From: CAIVND01 sp035532075
GTDB taxonomy: Bacteria; Actinomycetota; Acidimicrobiia; Acidimicrobiales; Bog-793
Assembly (NCBI GenBank): GCA_035532075.1
Contig: DATKRV010000077.1
Coordinates: forward strand, 1-35,670
DNA length: 35,670 bases
Reading direction: 5' to 3'
Shown in pieces: positions 24,042-31,289 of the stretch. Position 1 is the stretch's first letter. Each line of letters starts with the position of its first letter. The position numbers and the translations under genes are program-made. The notes under the pieces are model-generated. The model worked only from the letters and a program-made list of their open reading frames with translations, did not search any database and was not told where the DNA came from.

Positions 24042-25294
24042 TGGAGCTGCTGCGCTTCGCGACCGCGGGATCGGTTGACGACGGAAAGTCCACACTGATC
24101 GGTCGTTTGTTGTACGACTCGAAGCAGATCTTTGAGGATCAGATTGATTCGGTTGAGCGTACGAGCGCGGCGCGGGGCGATGATTATGTTGACCTGGCGC
24201 TCTTGACCGACGGGCTTCGCGCCGAACGCGAACAGGGAATCACAATTGATGTCGCGTATCGATACTTTGCTACTCCAAAGCGCAAATTCATCATTGCCGA
24301 CACACCGGGTCACATCGAGCACACCCGCAACATGGTGACGGGTTGTTCGACCGCGAACCTTGTCCTGATCCTCGCCGACGCGCGCAGCGGCATGACCGAG
24401 CAGACCCGTCGGCACGCTTCGATCGCCGCGCTCTTGCGAATTCCGCATCTGGTCGTGTGTATCAACAAGATGGATCTCGTCGGATACCGCGAGGAGCGTT
24501 TCGCTGAGATCCGCGGCGAGTTTTCGGAATTTTCCGCAAATCTCGGGGTGAAGGAGATCACCTATATCCCCATCAGCGCCCTTGAGGGTGTCAATGTTGT
24601 GGCTGGCTCTGGTGCGATGGACTGGTATCTCGGCCCCTCCCTTCTTCGACATCTCGAGGAGGTGGAGATCGACTCGGACCACAACTTCTCTGACCCGCGC
24701 TTTCCAATTCAAAGGGTTGTCCGACCGCGCAAAAACGACCTTCATGACTACCGCGGCTATGCGGGCCAGATCGCAGGAGGGGTCTTGCGGGTAGGCGACG
24801 CGGTACTTGTGCTGCCATCGCGGCTTACGACAAAGATCCAGACCCTTGAGACGATGGATGGACCTCTTCGTGAGGCGTTCCCTCCGATGTCGGTCGTGAT
24901 GAGAGTAGAGGATGACCTTGATATCTCTCGAGGGGATCTCATCTGTTCTCCCGCGAACCAGCCATTGATTAGCCAAAATCTCGCCGCAGTTGTCTGCTGG
25001 ATGGCGGACGAGCCACTCCGGGCAGGCAGGCGCGTGGCGCTGAAGCATACGACGCGCTGGGTGCGTGCAGTTGTGCACGAGGTCCAGTTCAAGCGAGAAG
25101 TGAATACGCTCTTGCACGATAACGAGGCAAGCGAGCTCGCACTCAACGATATTGGTGGCATCACGCTACGAACGACCGAGCCGCTGTTTTTTGATCCCTA
25201 CGAGCGCAACCGGACAACGGGCAGTTTCATCCTTGTCGACGAGAGTTCGAACGTGACCGTGGCAGCAGGGATGTTGACTGGCGAAGCCCGTTAG
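24041..25294 (+). CDS. cysN: Sulfate adenylyltransferase subunit 1 (GTPase)
   Basis: CysN is the regulatory GTPase of ATP sulfurylase. The 417-residue protein has GSVDDGKST (10-18), DTPGH (87-91) and NKMD (142-145), the three main GTPase motifs, plus EREQGITID (62-70) as the switch region and two beta-barrel domains behind. The protein stops after the barrels, so there is no fused APS kinase (CysC) domain. ATG 24041 shares one base with the cysD stop; the TTG one codon earlier is less likely. In a sulfate-assimilating cell the next enzymes must lie elsewhere. Confidence 0.94.
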   Translation: MELLRFATAGSVDDGKSTLIGRLLYDSKQIFEDQIDSVERTSAARGDDYVDLALLTDGLRAEREQGITIDVAYRYFATPKRKFIIADTPGHIEHTRNMVTGCSTANLVLILADARSGMTEQTRRHASIAALLRIPHLVVCINKMDLVGYREERFAEIRGEFSEFSANLGVKEITYIPISALEGVNVVAGSGAMDWYLGPSLLRHLEEVEIDSDHNFSDPRFPIQRVVRPRKNDLHDYRGYAGQIAGGVLRVGDAVLVLPSRLTTKIQTLETMDGPLREAFPPMSVVMRVEDDLDISRGDLICSPANQPLISQNLAAVVCWMADEPLRAGRRVALKHTTRWVRAVVHEVQFKREVNTLLHDNEASELALNDIGGITLRTTEPLFFDPYERNRTTGSFILVDESSNVTVAAGMLTGEAR

Positions 25295-25528
25295 GGAGCT
25301 ATTGAATCTGGCCTGTTACGTTCGAGGGTCGTCGTTTGGGAATCAAGGAGTTTGCCCTCCCGGCGAATTGGCCCTCGACTTGTAAGAGATGGTGCTCTAG
25401 TGGGTAGTCTGTTGCACGGAGCTCAGCTCGGCAGGTGGGGTCGGCGTTGGGTATAGCTCGTTCGCGCTGTCTTTGGTAGCGATGAACCCAAGTCGTTGGA
25501 GGTGATCCCTACGCCAGAAGGTGCCGTG
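25295..25528 (+). other. Intergenic region between cysN and lpdA
   Basis: No gene is apparent. CGAGGG (25323-25328) can pair with CCCTCG (25372-25377), and GGAG (25347-25350) with CTCC (25357-25360), forming a loose stem-loop that may end the cys transcript; no T run follows. TATAGC (25452-25457) is a possible -10 box for the lpdA operon, but no good -35 is spaced correctly. AGAAGG at about 25515-25520 is the ribosome binding site that decides the lpdA start. Confidence 0.35.
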
Positions 25529-26932
25529 GTGAACGAGGAGTATGACATCGTCATCATTGGAGGTGGCCCGGGAGGATATGCGGCAGCGCTCTATGGGGCC
25601 GCAGCAGGGCTTTCTATTGCGATGGTCGAGAAAGACAAGGCGGGTGGTACCTGCCTCCACCGGGGTTGCATTCCCGCGAAAGAGTTTCTTGAGACTGCAA
25701 GCGTCTACCGATCGGTAAAAAATGCCGCTGAATTTGGGATTTCCGCCGCTGATCCGTCCGTAGATTTTGCAATAAGCCAGGATCGAAAGGGCAAGATCGT
25801 TGAGCAGCTGTATCGCGGGCTCGCTGGAGCATTGCGCGGACGAAAGGTGAATGTCGTATCTGGCGTGGGCAAGATGCTTGCCGATCGCAGTGTCGAGGTC
25901 ACCACAGAGGACGGAACTGTTTCAAAGTTGATTGGCGAGTTCGTTATTCTGGCATCCGGCTCGGCACCTCGATCAATTCCTGGGTTCGAGTCCGATGGCA
26001 GGAACATTCTGACCTCTGATGAAGTGCTCGACCTGCGCGCAATTCCTGCCTCAGTAGTCGTCATCGGCGGCGGCGCAATTGGCTGCGAGTTCGCATCAAT
26101 GATGGCAGACCTTGGATCAAAGGTGACGTTGCTAGAGGCCATGCCCGGAATCTTGCCGGGATGTGACAATGATGTCGCGAATGTCGTGGTCAAGTCGTTT
26201 GAAAAACGCGGTATATCCGTCCGCACCGGAGTGGCCGTCAAGGGTCATGAGCCTCGCGCGAACGGTACCACGGTGCTTTTTGGAGAGAATGAGCGGGTCG
26301 ATGTTGACGCCGTGATCGTTTCCGTCGGTCGCCGCCCATATTCGGACAACCTGCTGGCAGAGGGTACCGGTGTCGAAGTTGATGAACGCGGTTTCGTGCG
26401 TGTCGACGAATGGATGCGCACTGGTATTGACGGGGTTTTCGCAATCGGCGACCTTGTTGCGACCCCTCAGCTCGCTCATGTTGGCTTTGCCGAGGGTGTT
26501 CTTGTCATCAAAGAGATCATGCAAGAGCCCGCTGTTCCGGTTGATTATCGGAATGTACCTTGGTGCATCTATTGCCACCCGGAAGTTGCTTTTTGCGGAA
26601 TGACCGAAGAGAGCGCCAAAGCGGCCGGATTTGATGTTGTCGTGAAGAAGGATCCCTTTGGCGGTAACGGTCGAGCCCGCATTGTGGGGGAGACAGACGG
26701 GCTCGTTAAAGTCATCGCCGAAAAGACCTCTGATGGTCGTGCCGGAAGACTTCTTGGTGTACATATGGTAGGGCCCTGGGTCACCGAACAGCTCGGCCAG
26801 GCCTATCTCTCCATCAACTGGGAGGCAACTCCCGATGAGATTTCACAGTTCATTCAGCCACATCCGTCCCTCTCCGAAACTTTCGGGGAGACGGTTTTAG
26901 CTCTCACAGGAAGGGGTCTCCACCTTGGCTGA
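25529..26932 (+). CDS. lpdA: Dihydrolipoyl dehydrogenase (E3)
   Basis: E3 reoxidises dihydrolipoyl groups on E2 with FAD and NAD. The 467-residue flavoprotein starts with the FAD loop GGGPGGY (11-17). The redox pair C42 and C47 lies in GGTCLHRGCIPAK, the NAD-binding loop is GGGAIGCEFAS, the second FAD motif is GVFAIGDL, and the His-Glu pair sits in HPSLSETFGE near the end. The frame is open from TTG 25496, but GTG 25529 follows AGAAGG at good spacing and gives the expected short N-terminus MNEEYDIVIIG. The end overlaps the E2 start by 8 bases, so E3 and E2 are translationally coupled. Confidence 0.92.
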   Translation: MNEEYDIVIIGGGPGGYAAALYGAAAGLSIAMVEKDKAGGTCLHRGCIPAKEFLETASVYRSVKNAAEFGISAADPSVDFAISQDRKGKIVEQLYRGLAGALRGRKVNVVSGVGKMLADRSVEVTTEDGTVSKLIGEFVILASGSAPRSIPGFESDGRNILTSDEVLDLRAIPASVVVIGGGAIGCEFASMMADLGSKVTLLEAMPGILPGCDNDVANVVVKSFEKRGISVRTGVAVKGHEPRANGTTVLFGENERVDVDAVIVSVGRRPYSDNLLAEGTGVEVDERGFVRVDEWMRTGIDGVFAIGDLVATPQLAHVGFAEGVLVIKEIMQEPAVPVDYRNVPWCIYCHPEVAFCGMTEESAKAAGFDVVVKKDPFGGNGRARIVGETDGLVKVIAEKTSDGRAGRLLGVHMVGPWVTEQLGQAYLSINWEATPDEISQFIQPHPSLSETFGETVLALTGRGLHLG

Positions 26933-28328
26933 CATCATCATGCCGCAGCTCGGCGAGACGGTAACCGAAGGCACCATTGTTCGTTGGCTGAAGAAAGTTG
27001 GCGACAACGTACTCCAAGACGAGGCGCTCTTTGAGGTCTCTACAGACAAGGTCGACTCTGAGGTCCCATCTTCTGTATCGGGGGTACTCACTGAGATATT
27101 TGTGCAAGAGGGAGCAACTGTTGATGTCGGCGCTCGCCTCGCCGTCGTCGGCGACTCCTCTTCCGCGCCCGCACCAGCCCCAGCGCCAGCGCCAGCGCCC
27201 GCACCAGCGCCCGCACCAGCGCCCGCACCAGCCCCGGCTCCCGCGCCAGCTTCCGGCCCAGTACCTGCGCCCGCACCAGCCCCCGCGCCCGCCCCCGCTC
27301 CCGCGAGTACGTCGGCTGCCACATCGCCTCCGGAGGGATCTGGTGGTGGCGGCGGTGGCACGAGAGGAGCCCTCCTTTCTCCAGTTGTCCGGAAGTTGAT
27401 TGCAGAAAATAACCTCGACCCAAGCGCGATTCCGGGGACGGGAATGGGCGGTCGAATAACTCGGGACGACGTGTTGAACTTCATCGATACCCGGACCACG
27501 AGTGCCCCCATGACGCCTGTACCAGTAGCGGCCCCGGCTCCAGCCCCTTCCGCGATGGCGGTATCGAACGCTGCTCCGGCTGTTGGGCTGTCAACTCCTC
27601 CGCCTCCACTTGGCGTGCGCGACGAGGTGATCCCGTTTACGGCAATTCGACGTGTGACCGCGGAGCACATGGTGAGATCAGTAGCCACCTCGGCGCATAC
27701 GCTGGTCGCCCGCGAGGTCGATTTTGAGAATGTTGACCGGATTCGATCGCACTACCGAGATCGGTTCAAGGCGGAAGAGGGAGTCAGTTTGACCTATCTT
27801 CCCTTTATTTCGCGCGCAGTCGTTGACGTGCTTCGCGACTATCCGCACCTCAATTCTTCGGTTGGTGAGAATGCTCTCGTAGTCCACCGGGATATCCATA
27901 TTGGCTACGCCGTCGACCTCGGAATCGAGGGATTGATCGTTCCTGTTGTGCATAACGCGGATGGTCAGTCGCTCCGGGGGATAGCGCGGTCCATCGCAGA
28001 CATCGCGAGCCGAGCTCGTTCGAGGAAACTCTCTGCAGAGGATATCTCCGGCGGCACGTTCAGCATCACGAACCCGGGACCATACGGCACCTATATCACT
28101 GTTCCGATTATCGCCCAGCCACAGGTCGCGATCCTCTCGACTGACGGTGTGAAGCGCAAGCCAGTGGTCGTGACGTTGCCTGACGGGTCAGAGTCAATCG
28201 CGATTCATTCGGTTGGTATCTTGGCGCTTTCATTCGATCATCGGGCCGTCGATGGTGGTTATGCCGCGATGTTCATGCGAGACCTCGCGAATGTCATTGA
28301 GACGCGCGACTGGGCAGCCGAGCTCTAA
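26925..28328 (+). CDS. Dihydrolipoamide acyltransferase (E2) of a 2-oxo acid dehydrogenase complex
   Basis: The 467-residue E2 core carries the lipoyl arm and forms the acyl-CoA. Domains: one lipoyl domain (1-77) with the modified lysine K42 in STDKVDSE; a long Ala-Pro linker (about 80-130); an E3-binding domain (about 150-185; LSPVVRKLIAENNLDPSAIPGTGMGGRI); a second Ala-Pro-rich linker; and the catalytic domain (about 235-467) with FDHRAVDGG near the end. The TTG at 26925 is preceded by AGGAAGGGG and gives MADIIMPQLGE, the family start. Substrate type (pyruvate, 2-oxoglutarate or branched-chain) is not certain. aceE in the same region makes acetyl transfer the simplest reading. The lipBA fusion begins 28 bases later. 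Confidence 0.9.
   Translation: MADIIMPQLGETVTEGTIVRWLKKVGDNVLQDEALFEVSTDKVDSEVPSSVSGVLTEIFVQEGATVDVGARLAVVGDSSSAPAPAPAPAPAPAPAPAPAPAPAPAPAPASGPVPAPAPAPAPAPAPASTSAATSPPEGSGGGGGGTRGALLSPVVRKLIAENNLDPSAIPGTGMGGRITRDDVLNFIDTRTTSAPMTPVPVAAPAPAPSAMAVSNAAPAVGLSTPPPPLGVRDEVIPFTAIRRVTAEHMVRSVATSAHTLVAREVDFENVDRIRSHYRDRFKAEEGVSLTYLPFISRAVVDVLRDYPHLNSSVGENALVVHRDIHIGYAVDLGIEGLIVPVVHNADGQSLRGIARSIADIASRARSRKLSAEDISGGTFSITNPGPYGTYITVPIIAQPQVAILSTDGVKRKPVVVTLPDGSESIAIHSVGILALSFDHRAVDGGYAAMFMRDLANVIETRDWAAEL
27165..27305 (+). repeat. Ala-Pro-encoding low-complexity repeats in the E2 linker
   Basis: The DNA is built of GCNCCN steps. GCACCAGCGCCC occurs at 27201-27212 and 27213-27224, with a diverged copy following. 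It encodes the swinging-arm linker between the lipoyl and E3-binding domains. Slippage here would change linker length in two-residue steps without a frameshift. Some assemblies may misjudge the copy number. Confidence 0.8.
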
Positions 28329-28356
28329 GACCATCGCTGCGCTCCAGAGTTCGCCG

Positions 28357-30084
28357 ATGACCCAGCGTCCCTTGCGAGTGCGCTGGCTGGGGCGTGTGCG
28401 GTATCGGGATGCCCACGCCCTGCAGCGGGCGCTGTTTAAGTGCGATGAAGATTACCTTCTCTTACTCGAACACCCCCACGTCTACACGCGGGGCGTTCGC
28501 ACAAAACCTGAGCATCTACTCGATGATGTCGAGATGCTTGGAGCAGATCTGGTTGACACTGATCGTGGCGGAGATATTACGTACCACGGGCCTGGACAGC
28601 TCGTTGGCTACCCGATCATCTCGCTCTCGATGCGACCAAGAATCGTTCCGGACTATGTTCACGCGATTGAGCAACTGGTTATCGATACACTGGCGGAGCT
28701 GGGACTTTCAGATGTCGGGCGTTTGGGCGGTTATCCGGGTGTCTGGGTGGCGCCATCGAGTAACGAGCCGCGAAAGATCTGTGCCATTGGAGTGAGAGTG
28801 TCGCGGGGCAGGACAATGCACGGATTTGCACTCAATGTGAGCCCTTTGATGTCGATGTTTGAACATATCGTGCCCTGTGGACTCGAGGGCAGTGGACTGA
28901 CCTCGCTCGTGCAAGAAGGCATCGACGCTCCGATGCTGTCCGTTATCGACATCATCATTGATCGGGCAAGGTTTCACCTCGGCGGAAATCCTGATTTCAT
29001 GCGACCCGTGGAACGACAGGATGCGACTCCGGCGGAGTCTGCGGATTCGGTGGTAAAGGCTGAGAACGGCATCAGTCGGTTCGATCTGCATGATCATCCG
29101 GTTGTCCCCTGCGGCGATCACGTCATCGATCGCGTGGAGCTGAGGACGAGAGACAACCCTCCTTCACATCGTCGGCTCGCCTCGGCCGGGGTGGACACCA
29201 AGACCGCGGTGAAGATTTCCTCGCGTAAACCAGATTGGCTTCGTGTCGAGGCTGAGATGGGTAATGACTATCTCGCGCTTCGAAAGACGATGCGATCGCT
29301 CAACCTCGTCACCGTCTGCGAGGAGGCGGGCTGTCCAAATATCTATGAATGCTGGGCAGATGGAACTGCAACTTTTATGATCAATGGAGAGCGCTGTACA
29401 AGATCTTGCGGATTCTGCCTTGTCGATACGCGTCATCCGCTTGCTCTTGATCCGAGAGAACCCTCACGCGTCGCGGAGGCTGTCAAGGCGATGGGACTCA
29501 ACTTCGCGGTTATCACGACCGTGGCGCGTGACGACCTCACGGATGGAGGTGCTGGAGCGTTCGCAGCGACGATCAACGCGGTCCGAAGAGTTAATCCCGC
29601 CACAGGTATCGAGGTGCTTATCTCCGACTGCAAAGGTGACGATCGCTCGCTGGCAACGATCTTTTCCGCTCGGCCAGATGTATTGAACCATAATCTCGAG
29701 ACCGTGTTGCGTCTCCAGCGAGCGGCGCGACCCTCTGCTTCCTACGCCAGGTCTCTCTCGGTTCTCGCTCGCGCCAAGGAGGCTGGGCTCACCACCAAAT
29801 CAGGAATCATCCTCGGCATGGGTGAGGAGCGCGATGAGGTCATCGCTGCATTGAACGATCTAGCTGCGGTGGGTGTGGATATTGTGACAATTGGCCAGTA
29901 TCTGCGTCCCTCAGTGAGGCACCTGCCGGTGATTCGATACCTGGATCCCGAGGAGTTTGATGATCTCGCGGAAAGAGCCCGGGCGATGGGATTTTCCCAT
30001 GTTGAGGCATCTCCTCTGACGCGTTCGAGTTATCACGCCAGGCAGGCTGCGTCTTCGATGAACCCAGTTGTCGTCAGAGCGTGA
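28357..30084 (+). CDS. LipB-LipA fusion: octanoyltransferase plus lipoyl synthase
   Basis: One uninterrupted frame of 575 residues joins two enzymes of lipoate synthesis. Residues 1 to about 210 are LipB, which moves octanoyl groups from acyl carrier protein to lipoyl domains: RGGDITYHGPGQLVGYP (70-86), K140 in RKICAIG, MHGFALN (154-160) and acyl-binding C174 in IVPCGLEG. Residues about 212-288 are a polar linker of unknown fold. Residues about 289-575 are LipA, the radical-SAM enzyme that inserts two sulfurs: auxiliary cluster C321, C326, C332; SAM cluster C347, C351, C354 (CTRSCGFC); and the terminal RSSY (556-559). Every catalytic residue expected of both is present. ATG 28357 gives a normal LipB start; the ribosome binding site is weak. 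The stop shares a base with the next ATG. Confidence 0.92.
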   Translation: MTQRPLRVRWLGRVRYRDAHALQRALFKCDEDYLLLLEHPHVYTRGVRTKPEHLLDDVEMLGADLVDTDRGGDITYHGPGQLVGYPIISLSMRPRIVPDYVHAIEQLVIDTLAELGLSDVGRLGGYPGVWVAPSSNEPRKICAIGVRVSRGRTMHGFALNVSPLMSMFEHIVPCGLEGSGLTSLVQEGIDAPMLSVIDIIIDRARFHLGGNPDFMRPVERQDATPAESADSVVKAENGISRFDLHDHPVVPCGDHVIDRVELRTRDNPPSHRRLASAGVDTKTAVKISSRKPDWLRVEAEMGNDYLALRKTMRSLNLVTVCEEAGCPNIYECWADGTATFMINGERCTRSCGFCLVDTRHPLALDPREPSRVAEAVKAMGLNFAVITTVARDDLTDGGAGAFAATINAVRRVNPATGIEVLISDCKGDDRSLATIFSARPDVLNHNLETVLRLQRAARPSASYARSLSVLARAKEAGLTTKSGIILGMGEERDEVIAALNDLAAVGVDIVTIGQYLRPSVRHLPVIRYLDPEEFDDLAERARAMGFSHVEASPLTRSSYHARQAASSMNPVVVRA

Positions 30085-31223
30085 TGACAACGGTTGATGA
30101 TCGCGCGATCTCACTTGCAAGACGCTCTCGGTTCGCTCGGGTACGAGAAGAGATGGATCGACAGGCCATCGATGCTCTCTTGCTTTCGCTTGGTGCGGAT
30201 CTTCCGTGGCTGAGTGGATACGAGGCGATGCCACTTGAGCGCCCAACGGTTCTGGTTGTGCCCAGGAACGGACTGGCAACGCTCGTTGTTCCGCGACTCG
30301 AGGCACCGCGAGTCCGTGTTGATGATGACCTGTTCCGGCTCCGTCCGTGGAATGAAGGCGAGAATCCCGTTGGAATTATCGCTGGATTGGCTGGCGATGC
30401 AAAAAATGTTGCGGTCTCTGACCGCATGTGGGCAAGCCTGGTTCTGAGCATTCGCGATGAATTGCCCTCCGCAGGGCTTATCCGAGCCTCACTCGTTACA
30501 GGACCAATTCGCGCGATCAAGGATGAACTCGAGATTGCGATGCTCAGAGCTGCTGGCGCTGCAGCAGACAAAGTTGCCGAGGCGCTTCTCGCTGGAGAGA
30601 TTCGATTGATCGGTCGTAGCGAGGCTGACGTCTCGGGCGAGATTTCACAACGCCTGCGAGATGCGGGTCACTCGCGCGTCAATTTTGCGATCGTTGGCTC
30701 GGGTCCGAATGCGGCAAGCCCCCACCATGAGGCTGGAGGTCGCGTGATCGGTCGATCAGAGACCGTTGTCTGCGATTTTGGCGGTACCTGGTCTGGTGGT
30801 CATGATGTGGGTTATTGCTCGGACATCACGAGGACCGTGGTGACTGGGCCACCCTCCGAGGAGCTTGTCGAGCTCTATGGTGTGCTCCAAGAGGCGCAGG
30901 CCAAAGCGGTCGAGGCGGTTTCGATCGGTCGTAGGTGTGAAGATATTGACCGGGTCGGTCGCGAGGTCATTGATGCAGCTGGTTATGGCGAGTATTTCAT
31001 TCACCGGATCGGCCATGGAATTGGTATTGAGGAGCACGAGGAACCGTACATCGTGAGCGGAAACCCTACGCGTCTTGTGGGTGGACACGCGTTTTCCGTG
31101 GAACCCGGGATATACCTTCCCGGTCGCATGGGAGCAAGACTCGAGGACATAGTGGTTGCGCACGAAGATGGAACCATACCTTGCAATGTTGTCGATCACG
31201 CGCTGCGTGTCGTCGAGGCCTAA
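30084..31223 (+). CDS. M24-family Xaa-Pro aminopeptidase
   Basis: The 379-residue protein has the creatinase-like N-terminal domain and the pita-bread metallopeptidase domain of PepP/PepQ proteins. It would release N-terminal residues next to proline. Metal ligands are visible: D in VCDFGG and D in SDITRT, H in HRIGHGIG with HEEPY, E in VEPGIYLPGRMG, and E in LEDIVV. The loop between the two aspartates is about five residues longer than in the PepP proteins I recall (16 rather than about 11 apart). ATG 30084 overlaps the lipBA stop (TGATG), with an in-frame GTG just before. Whether it is PepP (tripeptides and longer) or PepQ (dipeptides) cannot be settled. It is the last gene before convergent leuS. 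Confidence 0.87.
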   Translation: MTTVDDRAISLARRSRFARVREEMDRQAIDALLLSLGADLPWLSGYEAMPLERPTVLVVPRNGLATLVVPRLEAPRVRVDDDLFRLRPWNEGENPVGIIAGLAGDAKNVAVSDRMWASLVLSIRDELPSAGLIRASLVTGPIRAIKDELEIAMLRAAGAAADKVAEALLAGEIRLIGRSEADVSGEISQRLRDAGHSRVNFAIVGSGPNAASPHHEAGGRVIGRSETVVCDFGGTWSGGHDVGYCSDITRTVVTGPPSEELVELYGVLQEAQAKAVEAVSIGRRCEDIDRVGREVIDAAGYGEYFIHRIGHGIGIEEHEEPYIVSGNPTRLVGGHAFSVEPGIYLPGRMGARLEDIVVAHEDGTIPCNVVDHALRVVEA

Positions 31224-31289
31224 TCGAGCGACTCCACGACTCTTGGCCGAGGGTTCTTCGCGCACTCTGCCAATTTTGGAATCAACCTG

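Noticed and set aside
27165..27305. CRISPR-like repeats
   Set aside because: The repeats are coding, without spacers, and make the Ala-Pro linker of E2.
28357..30084. Two separate genes, lipB and lipA
   Set aside because: There is no stop codon between the domains in this frame, so LipB could not end on its own; an internal LipA start is possible but would be additional to the fusion.
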